DNA of 64,000 nt, taken from positions 324,099-388,098 of the forward strand of contig RQTK01000080.1 in NCBI GenBank assembly GCA_003991915.1, in the 5' to 3' direction. Position numbers and translations under genes: made by a program. The notes beneath the pieces are model-generated. The model was given only the letters and a program-made list of their open reading frames with translations. It did not search any database and had not been told where the DNA came from. The stretch is from Elysia chlorotica (taxonomy: Eukaryota > Mollusca > Gastropoda > Plakobranchidae). Positions 37,963-51,107 of this stretch are shown here, piece after piece; the stretch's first letter is position 1, and every line of letters begins with the position of its first letter.

Positions 37963-38751
37963 GCTAGTGTCTTGGAACTGTTGTGATTTAATTGTGTGTC
38001 AATGTTGTGAATATACATTATAACAAATTCATTGGTTTTGATTTTTTTTAATAATAAAAAATGCACAACATTGGCCCACACTTTTTTGTGGTAATAATTA
38101 TGTGAAAGGGGACTCTAGGCAAAACAGATTCTAGTCGGTTAAGGATGCTGCAGTGCTATCTTTTTTTGTCATAAACCCCCGGTTTGGACTATTGAATTAA
38201 TCTATAATAAAAAAAAATTGCCCCAAATTATCCCCAAGATCAGAGAGACATAATACTTTAAAGTCATATGGTGTCATCCCAAACTGCAGGTTTTTTTTTC
38301 ATTTGGATTTTTTAACTAAGTTTACTGTTTTCATTTTTTTATTCACATTCTTTAGCTATATTATTTAAGGAAGTATAAACAATTATTAGCAAGTGATGCT
38401 TACATGACTTTGGGGTGAAAGATTTAGAGTTAATTCTTGTGGTGAAGAAGTTTTCAATTATAAAAACAATATATTTCAAAAGAAATACAATGTAACATTT
38501 TATGGTAAAACATAAAATTGCGATGTAAGATCTCTGCAATATTTACCACACTTTTTTTTTTTTCATTTTAAGGATCTAAAGAATACAGTATTTTTCAGAT
38601 GGCTAGAACTTTTCTCATATTTTAGGCAACCTGACAAAACCTGACACAAATTGGATATGACTCATTTTTAGTTATAAGTATTACCACATAGTGCACCCAT
38701 TGTTGGACAGAATTTAGTTTACATTTTTTAAATCCAAATTTTGGTTATTTC

Positions 38752-38995
38752 TTACCAACCAAAGTTCTTACAAGGCTCTGTCCATCCATTGCAGGATGTG
38801 GCCCGACATGTAGACACTTCCATTTGCGTCTGTTTTCGGCAGCTCTGCTCCATATTATGCCCTTGTGTTGGACTATAACATCTCTCCATCTTCACATCTG
38901 TCTTCCCCTTGATGGTTTTCCATTTCTTGGCGGCTAGTCTTAGAGTCCATATCTTGTCTTGCTTTCTAGTCACACGCCCTGCCCATTCTCATTTT
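38752..38995 (-). mobile_element. LINE 3' ORF remnant
   Basis: The minus strand reads TRKQDKIWTLRLAAKKW, resembling the 'W.GH..R..D.RW' C-terminal region of LINE ORF2, with basic residues following. Open for about 70 codons but truncated at both ends. Confidence 0.45.
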
Positions 38996-41166
38996 TGTTT
39001 CATTTCAATTCAAAGTTTAATACTGTACAGCTTTTAGATTTGCCATAGCTTTAATCTTTCTATGTCTTTTAAAAACATGTAATCTACAGAAATATTTTCC
39101 AAGAAAATCGTTTTAAAGTTAAGCTTTACATTTTCAATGGTGTTTCACTTTCAAAACACTGTTCTAACAAGCTATAATATACTGAATATCAACATAAAAC
39201 TTTTTATATATGGGTTGTTGGGTTTTGTGTGGAAATAGTAATGATTTTCTGCAAGGCAGAATTATGCAGGTTTGAAAATCATGATTTACTGGTCAAATTT
39301 GACCAATACACATTCTAAAAAATCAAAATCAAATACTTATAGTTCGAATTTTATAATGAAACTGATGTATTTCTACAGAAAAAATGATCTAACAATAGTT
39401 TTTAAGGTCAGGTCCACTTGGACATGGTGTTGATTTTTTTTAAAACTTTGAAGCCTCATAGAGAAAAAATAACCTTTAGTTTACCGACTAACAACACATT
39501 TTGTCAGACTGCCACAGATGTCCAATCTGTTTATGTGGGTCATTGCACTGATTTTTAAATTTTTCAAAGAGTAATCCATTAAATTTGTTTTTCAAAATGA
39601 AACTTTTAAGTGGAACTGTTAATACAAATCATTTCATTGGTTTGTAAAATTTTTAAAGAACAATTCATTTATTTTCAAGTGAAGTTAAGGAGATGAAATT
39701 TGTTATTGCATCTAAGTTTTTTTTTATGTTAATACCTTGAATAGTTTAGTGATTGTATTTAAACTACATGTATTTGCTTAATACATTAATTTATAAATAT
39801 GGAAAGTGAAAAGGTAGGCCACAGTAATGAAATCTACTTTGTTGTCCATATGGCTAGAAGTGCTCTTCTTTTTTTCTGAAGGTGCTTTGGTGATGAGTAC
39901 TGAGAAGTACCCTGCCTGTATAATGATGAGTATATCCGTTTGCAACATTGACTTATCGCAACTAGCTGGCAAAATATCAACTGCATATTTCAACAGCCAA
40001 TACTTTTTTCAGTATTATTACATCTCTTTAGTTACAGACCACAATATCAGGAGGCCTAAAACCAAAGACAGTCATCAGTTTGATTAAGATCTAGGAAAGA
40101 CTTGAGCAGCGGTAGTTGTATCAAGGCTCATTCGTGACCAGGCAGTACATCTGAGCAGCAGCATAGCATCTAACATTAAAAAAAAAACTCGGAATTGATA
40201 TAGCTACACAATTCTGTCAACAAAGTGACAGAACAGCTGCACTCCAAAAGACAACAAAGATAGAAAATAAAGAAATGCAGAATCTGAAAATGTGTCTTGA
40301 CACCTATGAGCAATGCCCCTCTTTTACCTTAAAGAACCTTTTTCCCAAAAAATATAATATAACTATATAATCATAGTTTTTATTGTAAACATTCCTCTAT
40401 GTCATTAAGTATGGTCGCCTCCTTATTTTGAAAAGTTTGTACATCATTTTCTAAACACGAGGTAAATATTAATATTACATCCTGTAAACATGTGGGGTCA
40501 TGGTTTAGGGAAATCAATTTCTTATTTTTTTTGTTAATTTGTGTGTCTTGTCAAAGCATAACAGGTGTTATCAGTTACACATCTAGGGAACCCAGAATGA
40601 TGAGAATACCTGTAACCAGATTCACTAATGGTGACTAGGTTTTGGATTTACTTGTACTTCATCGTTCTATGGACTAGCTTTTGATGGGTTAAAAATTTAC
40701 AAGAGCTATAACTTAAAAATATCTTCTTGAGGTTTTTGTTCTTTGCACCCAGGTAAGTTGATAATACATGTAATAACATTTTATTTTTTGGGGGTTTTTT
40801 TTGTTACCAAATTTAAGATGTTCATCTTCAGAAATTGTGTCTAAACATATATTTAAAAAAGTAAAGTATTTGAGATGTTTCAACAGGTTTCATTAAAAAA
40901 TAATGTTACTAGAGAAGTTTATTTGGGGGGAAAAGAAGCAAAAGTAATTTAAGCATTAAAATAGAATTACATGTCTCTCACTTTGCCAAATTTCAAAACA
41001 TTTCCATGACACAATTTTTCTTTATTTTATGTTTTTTTATATTTTTTTTAACGGTGGTTTGGAGGTAGCTATGACTGCTTTGAGTTTCACATTATTTTTT
41101 TACCTCAGTAAAAGATATAGAAGTTGAACAAAGATCATGATTCAGTGTGTCTTTTTCTCTTCCCAG

Positions 41167-41533
41167 TTTAGTGCAAGGAGGCATCGTAGTGATGTACGTG
41201 TCGTTCGTGTTGGTTTTGTTCAAGTTTTTCCGCACGGCGTTTATTGACGGTCGCATGGTGCTGGTATATGTCGAGGAGCTTCCTTGTGTGGACCACCTCC
41301 TGGTGCTGTTTGACCAAATGTTTATGGCTCGAGAGATGAAAGACTACTGGTTGGAGGAGGAGCTAGTCGCCAAATTGATATTCATTCTGCGTAGCCCAGA
41401 TGTGTTGTTCCGTATCACTCGCATGCCTCAGGAGGTTGCCAAGCCACCGTCAGGTACTTCCAACAAGAAGAATAGGTTTACAGCTCTGTACAATCTATAT
41501 GATCAGATTCAGGGTACATCTTTGTTCAGATAA
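41167..41533 (+). CDS. Piezo-like alternative terminal exon B (divergent inner helix and C-terminal domain)
   Basis: A second inner-helix/CTD exon: helix MYVSFVLVLFKFFR, pore-exit segment VYVEELPCVD, CTD MAREMKDYWLEEELVAKLIF and RSPDVLFRITR, then a 40-residue tail to TAA at 41531. About half of 42 residues from ELP to RSPD match exon A, and one residue is added between helix and ELP. The acceptor TCTCTTCCCAG is strong and the entry phase (2) is the one left by exon w27 (30268), so B can replace A in frame. No stop occurs over 120 codons despite strong divergence, which argues for constraint. It could instead be a relic of a lost paralogue. An internal donor (CAG/GTACTT at 41453) offers a longer ending. 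Confidence 0.8.
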
Positions 41534-41639
41534 ATCTCTTTACCATGAGGGTTTAAAAAATGACACTCCAATTTACAGGTGTACTATATATGTATAAAGC
41601 TATGGGAAAACGTTACATTTTAACATTTATTTGTTTCAT

Positions 41640-42165
41640 GGGTAGTGGAAGACTACATGTAGTGCGTTACACTGTTTAGAGGCATACTGGATAGTAGACA
41701 TGGTGCATTACACTGTTAAGTCGGAAGCCTGGCAGTAGACACAGCACGCTACACTGTTGAGAGACCTTCATTATGTAGACAGTGCGTTACACTGTTTAGA
41801 GGCCTGTTGCAGGTTGTAGATACAGCACGTTACACTGTTGATAGGGATCCTGGGTAGTAGACACAGCATGTTTCACTGAGTTGAGGTGGTTGTATAACGT
41901 CCAACGTCAACACTCTATAGGCTGTGTTGTGAATGGACTCTAAGACTGACTTCTGACAATTTTATGTACTGCCACATACGAGATAGGGTGGGGAGACATG
42001 GACTCCTGTCTCAGACACAGTCAGTCACATTGTACTGACATCGACCTAACCAGTAAGGGTTAAAATTGGACAAATAAATTTTGACCCATCGTGGCATTCG
42101 AACCGCAGACCTCCGCATGTTACACTGTATAGAGGGATGCTGGATAGTAGACACAGCGTTTTAAG
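41640..42165. repeat. Degenerate minisatellite (about 45-bp unit), interrupted
   Basis: Repeated GTAGACACAGCACGTTACAC and TGTTGAGAGG-type units from 41640 to about 41885, with one more copy at 42113-42165. The two parts are split by 41890-42112, which looks like an inserted SINE. Confidence 0.75.
41890..42112 (-). repeat. Probable tRNA-related SINE inserted in a minisatellite
   Basis: On the minus strand a B-box-like GGTTCGAATGCC lies near the element start, followed by about 200 bp of unique sequence. Its ends coincide with the break in the minisatellite. Family not identified. Confidence 0.45.
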
Positions 42166-42470
42166 TTGTGGGAAGTATGAGTCAAGGAAGCAACTTTGGA
42201 AAAAAAAATTTTCCTTTTATGATTTACATGATTGTACTTGCAACATTTTTTGAAATGCTAGATCTAGTTCAAATTAAGTACAAGTATTCATTTAAATAAT
42301 TCGCAAAATTGCTGTCATAAAAGAAACCTTGAAACAAGAATAAATATTTTATCACTTGTTTTTTTAGATATTAACTATCAAAAGTGCTTCCCATGAAGAG
42401 AACTAACATTTTTAACATTTTCAAACTTGTAATTTTACTTTTTTTTTTTTTTTTGCTATCTGGTATGCAG

Positions 42471-42634
42471 AGAAAAACAAAACTAAACGAGACATGGGAC
42501 TAGCTGACACAAGTGATAGAGGAATCCGACCTCTATCCGGAGATACGCTGTTCAATCCCACAATCGGGCAAAATTTATTTGATCGCCTAATGGTTCAGTT
42601 GGTGTCAATACAGATGTATAATGTAAAAAAATGA
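42471..42634 (+). CDS. Possible extra 3' exon downstream of Piezo exon B
   Basis: After a long T tract and TGGTATGCAG there is a 54-codon open frame (KNKTKRDMGLADTSDRGIRP ... to TGA at 42632). Its phase fits the phase-1 donor at 41453/41454 in exon B, giving a 53-residue cytosolic tail instead of exon B's own ending. A phase-compatible but weaker donor is at about 41513. No homology is recognised, so this rests on splice sites, phase and open frame only. Confidence 0.35.
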
Positions 42635-42896
42635 ATTTAGACCTGTTCATCTTATTTGACGCTCATTTTGTATATTATGTCACCTAGGTGTCCTGGTGAG
42701 CCTTAATTCCTTGTTGAGCCTGCATTCTTTGCACACCCAAAATATGTAATTAATTTGATAATCACACTCATATCCTTGAGAAAAAGTTGCTTTTCACTTA
42801 AATAAAAAATTGGGAGACCAATTTTCTACCATCAAATGTCAAAATGATTTAAGTGTATCTTAACATAAAACGCTTGCTTTAGGGTGGATAAAAAAA

Positions 42897-43307
42897 ATGA
42901 AACTGACTGTGTGGTTCATTATCTGTTAAAGATGATAGTATATATCTTTTTGAAAGGTGCTTTGTCAGTGTTTTGTGCAGTTTTACAATCACTTCTCTAA
43001 GCGTAAATTATCTGGATCTTAAAAGACGTTTTATTCAAATCAATGATGTTTTTACAGTACATATACCAGCATATTCACTATGCATCTACTAGAACTAAAA
43101 AAAAACCTCAGCTCTGTTTGCCTCTCTGTATGTCTGTCTGTCTCTCTCCCTTTTCCTATCTCACTCCCCTCTATGTTCGTCTTCCTGTTTTTATCCCTTG
43201 ATATCCCCAAACACTGTATGCCTATCTCCCTCTGTCTCCTTTCTCTCATCTCTCTCTCTCTCTCTCTCACTCTCTCTCTCTCTCTCTCTCCCCCTCTCTC
43301 TCTCTCT
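42897..43307 (+). repeat. Repeat block R1, copy 1 (left arm of a palindrome)
   Basis: Starts at ACTGACTGTGTGGTTCATTA and runs through CTAGAACTAAAAAAAAACCT into a CT tract that enters the gap. An almost identical inverted copy is at 43838-44218 and a direct copy at 46897-47245. Confidence 0.96.
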
Positions 43308-43837
43308 NNNNNNNNNNNNNNNNNNNNNNNNNNNNNNNNNNNNNNNNNNNNNNNNNNNNNNNNNNNNNNNNNNNNNNNNNNNNNNNNNNNNNNNNNNNNN
43401 NNNNNNNNNNNNNNNNNNNNNNNNNNNNNNNNNNNNNNNNNNNNNNNNNNNNNNNNNNNNNNNNNNNNNNNNNNNNNNNNNNNNNNNNNNNNNNNNNNNN
43501 NNNNNNNNNNNNNNNNNNNNNNNNNNNNNNNNNNNNNNNNNNNNNNNNNNNNNNNNNNNNNNNNNNNNNNNNNNNNNNNNNNNNNNNNNNNNNNNNNNNN
43601 NNNNNNNNNNNNNNNNNNNNNNNNNNNNNNNNNNNNNNNNNNNNNNNNNNNNNNNNNNNNNNNNNNNNNNNNNNNNNNNNNNNNNNNNNNNNNNNNNNNN
43701 NNNNNNNNNNNNNNNNNNNNNNNNNNNNNNNNNNNNNNNNNNNNNNNNNNNNNNNNNNNNNNNNNNNNNNNNNNNNNNNNNNNNNNNNNNNNNNNNNNNN
43801 NNNNNNNNNNNNNNNNNNNNNNNNNNNNNNNNNNNNN
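43308..43837. other. Assembly gap (530 N)
   Basis: Run of N between inverted repeat arms, bordered by CT on the left and GA on the right. Confidence 0.99.
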
Positions 43838-43880
<43 letters not shown>

Positions 43881-44218
43881 GAGAGAGAGAGAGAGAGATG
43901 AGAGAAAGGAGACAGAGGGAGATAGGCATACAGTGTTTGGGGATATCAAGGGATAAAAACAGGAAGACGAACATAGAGGGGAGTGAGATAGGAAAAGGGA
44001 GAGAGACAGACAGACATACAGAGAGGCAAACAGAGCTGAGGTTTTTTTTTAGTTCTAGTAGATGCATAGTGAATATGCTGGTATATGTACTGTAAAAACA
44101 TCATTGATTTGAATAAAACGTCTTTTAAGATCCAGATAATTTACACTTAGAGAAGTGATTGTAAAACTGCACAAAACACTGACAAAGCACCTTTCAAAAA
44201 GATATATACTATCATCTT
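43838..44218 (-). repeat. Repeat block R1, copy 2 (right arm of the palindrome)
   Basis: Reverse complement of 42897-43307, ending at the ATCATCTTTT junction, after which a poly-C/poly-A tract begins. Confidence 0.96.
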
Positions 44219-44530
44219 TTCGACCCCCCCCCCAAAAAAAAAAAACCAAAAAAAACCCCCAACAAAAACAAAAACACGGGTAGACTTCAGCTCAACAGAT
44301 GTTCTCAAAATTTATAAGGCACCAAGACAGTGCTTTTCTGTGGTCCTGTAGGCTTCTGGTGAATCGTTAAACTCAATGCATTTCTGATCGCTTCATAACT
44401 GTTGATAAAACCTTAAATTGTAAATTGTATGGTCCTGAAGAGAAAGCTCAGTCTTTAAATCGAAAACACCTCCGGATCCAGTCAAAATAAGATAAAAAGA
44501 CACGCTCTCCAGTGAAGGTAAACCTTTTAA
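44219..44530. repeat. Repeat block R2, copy 1 (poly-C/poly-A headed)
   Basis: CGACCCCCCCCCC then A-rich sequence, an ACACGGG-AGACTT word and AAATCGAAAACACCTCCGGA. The same order recurs at 48366-48490. Confidence 0.8.
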
Positions 44531-45171
44531 TTCTTTTTTATTTATTAAATATCCAAGGCTTCGCGTTCCGTGTTTTTCATTTTTTTTTTATGAGGCATTT
44601 GGACCCTCCAAAGAAGGGGTGGACAGTAAATTTTCAGAAATTTTATGATTGAAACGTCCGTTATAATCAAACCCAAACTTTCTGAAAAGATGCGTAATGT
44701 TTTTCCCTCCCACAGAGGGCAGCACAAATGCACTATGATCCCATCGCACTGATATTGCTACAACCGCCGTTGTCATAATTATAACTAAACGTATCCCACG
44801 TACTCACCAAGGGGAGTGAGTACAAACAGGAAATAGATTTAGACGCCTGGGCTTATTAGAAATTTAGATGCCATAATCGGGCGTCTAAGTCTGTTTCCTC
44901 TTTGCACTTACTACCCCTAAATTTAACACTTAGACACCCCTGGGGTTTTCTCTTTTCCCTGCAATGAAAAAAAGGATGGTAAGAAATAAAATACGCGTGA
45001 GGAAAACACGTTTGGTGCAGCACATTGGGAAACCTAAGTATAAAGTTTTACCAGAGACTATAGATTTAGTGAAGACTTCACAGTGCTATAATCGGAGTTA
45101 GCACGCTTATTTCTTTATTGAAATTTAGGTGGTTGATAAAATATCAGAGTTTTTACTATGATTTAAAGAAG

Positions 45172-45257
45172 CACGCTATTGCTTTAGTTACCCAGGCATA
45201 TTTACACAAGATCCTCCAGGGTGAAATAGAAACCTCACTTTTTCACACTCTGGTTTT

Positions 45258-45340
<83 letters not shown>

Positions 45341-45533
45341 ATTCTCTATATTGTTTTCATCTCACTCTCTTTCTTACTCTCTCTCTCTCTATCGCTATCT
45401 CGCTATCTCCCTTACCCTGCTCGATCAAGTGGCTAAAGAATTAAATATTTTTAAGTCAAACGTATTATAATTAAATCAGAGCTAACTGAAAAGGACAGCC
45501 ACTTTACTCATGATCAGCGTCATCATTGCTCTC
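45172..45533. repeat. Repeat block R3 with CT core, copy 1
   Basis: Starts TTGCTTTAGTTACCCAGGCA, contains a long CT microsatellite (about 45255-45340), then CTATCGCTATCTCGCTATCT and a unique flank to ATTGCTCTCCAT. At that point it jumps to a segment (45534-45660) that in copy 3 lies 0.9 kb further on, so this copy is internally deleted. Confidence 0.93.
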
Positions 45534-45785
45534 CATCGAAACGTTATCTGCACGTTTCAAGGTTTCGAAGACATTCAATTTGTTTTGATTTATTTTGGCT
45601 GGTTTAAAATTCAACCTTTCTAAATGAATTTATCATTCATATGTGTTGATTTTTCAATTTTTTCGTATTCGTATTAATTCGTACTATTTAAGATTCAACA
45701 GGCATACATGCCCATGTCGCAAATGTTCAAACAATACAATCATATTATAATAATGACAACAGTTTACTAACGCCTACGCTATATG

Positions 45786-45986
45786 CTAATCATCTAGTGC
45801 CTTTATGAACCGGTCTGTACTTTCAATGTCAATTATCTTGCTTTGGAGTTCGTTCCAGTTCGAGATAGTTCTTGGAAAGAAACTATTTTTGTGCGCATTT
45901 GTCTGGGATCGGGGATATAGGAATCTTTTTGGATGGTAGTTTCTTGTTTGATATTTGGAAGGTTGGGGTATGAAGTGTTGTGGCAC
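45786..45986 (-). mobile_element. LINE ORF2 C-terminal remnant
   Basis: The minus strand reads TNAHKNSFFPRTISNWNELQ, the common 'SFFPRTI.DWN.LP' C-terminus of jockey/CR1-like LINE ORF2. Only about 65 codons remain, wedged between R3 copies. Confidence 0.75.
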
Positions 45987-45987
45987 G

Positions 45988-46895
<908 letters not shown>

Positions 46896-46896
46896 A

Positions 46897-47241
46897 CACT
46901 GACTGTGTGGTTCATTATCTGTTAAAGATGATAGTATATATCTTTTTGAAAGGTGCTTTGTCAGTGTTTTGTGCAGTTTTACAATCACTTCTCTAAGTGT
47001 AAATTATCTGGATCTTAAAAGACGTTTTATTCAAATCAATGATGTTTTTACAGTACATATACCAGCATATTCACTATGCATCTACTAGAACTAAAAAAAA
47101 ACCTCAGCTCTGTTTGCCTCTCTGTATGTCTGTCTGTCTCTCTCCCTTTTCCTATCTCACTCCCCTCTATGTTCGTCTTCCTGTTTTTATCCCTTGATAT
47201 CCCCAAACACTGTATGCCTATCTCCCTCTGTCTCCTTTCTC

Positions 47242-47310
<69 letters not shown>
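46897..47310 (+). repeat. Repeat block R1, copy 3
   Basis: Direct copy of 42897-43307 with an uninterrupted CT tract ending about 47310. It shows what probably lies at the edge of the assembly gap. Confidence 0.95.
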
Positions 47311-47312
<2 letters not shown>

Positions 47313-48209
47313 TCCCGCTCTATACACATATTTTCCTTCAGATGAATTTGTTTTGTTTTTCTGATTATCTTAAGCAATACTTTTTAATTTAAGGGTTTAT
47401 AAAAGAGATGCAACACCCTTTGGTCTTTTTAAATTTAATTCAAAATTAAATAGCCATCGCCATTTCTATGTATTAAATAGTGCAATTATTTATAAGATGG
47501 CGTTAGCAATGTTTCCTTTTTAATTTTATTATTACTCTTTTGTATTTAAATCATTGATAATTATTGCTAACAATTTTTAACGGATTTAGTAAACGTTTAT
47601 CATATACCTAATCCTAGTTGTTTATTTGTTGTTGTTTTTTTTTTCTCTTTTTTTCTAGCAGTTTTGTTTGATCATTAAGTTGTAATTACATGTACGGTAT
47701 CTAGTGAAAGGGTACGTTATGTGGCCACATAGTACTGGCAACAAAAAAGCTCTTTAAAGTTCGCATGTTTGTATGTTTCAATTGATTTGTTATTTAGGGC
47801 TTTTGTAAAATGTAGAATTTTAAATTAAAGACATTTTTCTGAAAATTTTCTGTCTTTTTTTGGTTTATAGTTTCAATAGAAATAAACAAAAGAAGATTGT
47901 CAATTCATGTATTGATATATATTAAGACACTTTTGTTTTGTACAATCAAGCAAAATATAAACAGAGCTTAACAAATGTAAAATATTTGAAGGAAATGTGA
48001 TTTTTTTCAAAAGTTACATAACTTAGTTGGAAGACGTGTTACATAACTTAGTTGGAAGACGTGTATTCCACTAGCTCCACTAGTTTCCAACCAAGTGAAA
48101 AATAAATGACAAAATCTCAATTCTGACATACCAATGCATGAACGCCCCCTTGTTTCCAGCGCTCTTAAATTTTCGGTCGAAGAAAGCGAAGCTGTCTCCT
48201 GAAAAGTCC

Positions 48210-48345
48210 TGTATGGCGACGGGACCCCAGATTGGGGTACCTGGGACTTGGTCGGTCACATGAGACAGTGACGCTGACTCAATCAGCAGGGAAAAACGCG
48301 ACCGCCGGAGCTAGAACCACGGACCTCTTGCCTCGAAACCTCGAA
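48210..48345 (-). repeat. Possible tRNA-derived SINE
   Basis: The minus strand holds GTGGTTCTAGCTCC as a B-box-like word and TGATTGAGTCAGCGTCACTG. GC-rich relative to surroundings. Family not identified. Confidence 0.3.
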
Positions 48346-48365
48346 AGCTGTTGCTCTCAGTGTTG

Positions 48366-48490
48366 TTTCGACCCCCCCCCCCCCCCACAAAAAAAAAAAA
48401 CCAAAAAAAAAAAAAAAAAAAAAACACGGGCAGACTTAAAGCTCAGTCTTTAAATCGAAAACACCTCCGGAACCAGTAAAAATAATAATT
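48366..48490. repeat. Repeat block R2, copy 2
   Basis: Poly-C, poly-A, ACACGGGCAGACTT and AAATCGAAAACACCTCCGGA in the same order as at 44219-44480. Confidence 0.8.
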
Positions 48491-48515
48491 GTCCTTCAGC
48501 AGCTCATGTGTAAAA

Positions 48516-49915
<1,400 letters not shown>

Positions 49916-50570
49916 AGTTCTAATATTCATTTTGCTATTTCCAGTACCCTTACATTTCCATAAAGATCTACATGCGAGCAAATTCAGGCGATATTGATTT
50001 GGACTTGGTGCAATAATCCTTGGTAAAAAGTTGTAGGCATAATTTTGGCATTTTTAGTTAGAAAATTTCCTCCGCAATCGTTTATTTTCAATTTATTTAT
50101 AGGTAGTAGAAAGTTTACATGAATGGAGCCGTTTAGTTATTCCTTTTGTGTGTGTGTGTGTGTGTGTGTTCCCAACATGCTCCCTGTCTCCTGTCTACCC
50201 GTAGATCCCAGTTATCGATCTGTCTTTCTAAACGACAATAGATACAAACTCGGGAAGAAAACTGTGAATTATCTAGATATCATATTTTATTTATTTTTGT
50301 AGTGAGTTTTTTTTTATTATTGGTACGTATAAATAAAGCATAGCTTGTAGCACAAAACAGCATGTATATATATATACATATATATAGATATAGTTGCATA
50401 AAACTGTAAAGGAATTTTCTTTAAAGTAACAATGGATAAGAATTCTATTATTTCTATTTAATTTAGAAAATGGAATAATTATCTTTAGTATCTGTTATAA
50501 CAATTTAGCTATAACAATATCACTTAGCAATCAAAATCTGATAGATAGTCGAAATCAACAAACCAAGGAG
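49916..50570. other. Downstream flank of the K2P gene
   Basis: AT-rich sequence with a GT microsatellite (50149-50169). It probably includes the K2P 3' UTR on the minus strand; TTTATT words (minus-strand AATAAA) occur near 50087 and 50285, but no specific site can be chosen. Confidence 0.4.
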
Positions 50571-51107
50571 TTATACCGGTTCTTCATCTGGCTCTACCTC
50601 CGCATAGGACCGAGTTTCTTTGCTGCTTATGGTCACCTCTCGTATTAGTGGTGGGGTTGGTGGAGGTATTGATTGGCCAGTGACATAATGACGGGCGTGA
50701 TAAAAAGCACGTCTAAACCAACGGCGTATGCGCTGCCACAGCGTGAAATACTTTTCTAAGAGTTCTTCATATGTATAATCAGTATGCTTTAGAAGTAGAC
50801 GCTTTGCAGCAGCCGCTGCACCCTCACTCTCAGTAGGCCTACTCTCATCTCTTTCGTAATAGTCTGTCACCACCCCCTCTTGCAACGCGCAAGGTGGTTG
50901 CCGGAAGTAAATCGCATATGCTCTTCGGATGAGGTCACGCTCTTCGGCGAATAGGTTAATCTTATGCCACTTGGCTTCTTCTACTAGTTTCTCCGGAAGG
51001 TTCTTCTTCCAGACCGTTCGGCGGACGAAGTCCCAGCGTGCCCTCGCCCGTTCTCTTTGAACGATCGCATCGTTCACATTTTTGGTCGATATGATTATCT
51101 GTTGGAC
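50571..51107 (-). CDS. K2P potassium channel, last exon (cytosolic C-terminus)
   Basis: Encodes 178 residues ending EPDEEPV-stop. It enters in phase 0 after acceptor TTTTGTCTCCCAG, matching the phase-0 donor at 56510. The sequence is charged and helical (RERARARWDFVRRTVWKKNL), with a basic Trp-rich stretch WQRIRRWFRRAFYHARHY and a proline run PPPTPPL. No membrane segment is present, as expected for a K2P cytosolic tail. The tail itself is not recognisable; assignment is by splice phase, strand and position. Confidence 0.8.
   Translation of the reverse strand, partial: VQQIIISTKNVNDAIVQRERARARWDFVRRTVWKKNLPEKLVEEAKWHKINLFAEERDLIRRAYAIYFRQPPCALQEGVVTDYYERDESRPTESEGAAAAAKRLLLKHTDYTYEELLEKYFTLWQRIRRWFRRAFYHARHYVTGQSIPPPTPPLIREVTISSKETRSYAEVEPDEEPV

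Larger units (their letters stand above)
32703..41166 (+). other. Region between the two terminal exons; probable long 3' UTR of exon A
   Basis: 8.4 kb with no other Piezo exon and no intact gene. Poly(A) signals (AATAAA) occur at 32775, at about 33476 and at 37957; the last is followed by GT-rich sequence typical of a cleavage site, and 32.7-38 kb is largely free of recognisable repeats, consistent with a 3' UTR. It also holds a 212-bp tandem duplication (34573-34999) and a LINE fragment (38752-38995). Confidence 0.5.

Noticed and set aside
43080..44095. Open frames of 250 or more residues on both strands around the second gap
   Set aside because: Made of CT/GA repeats (Ser-Leu, Arg-Glu) and N characters, mirrored by the palindrome.
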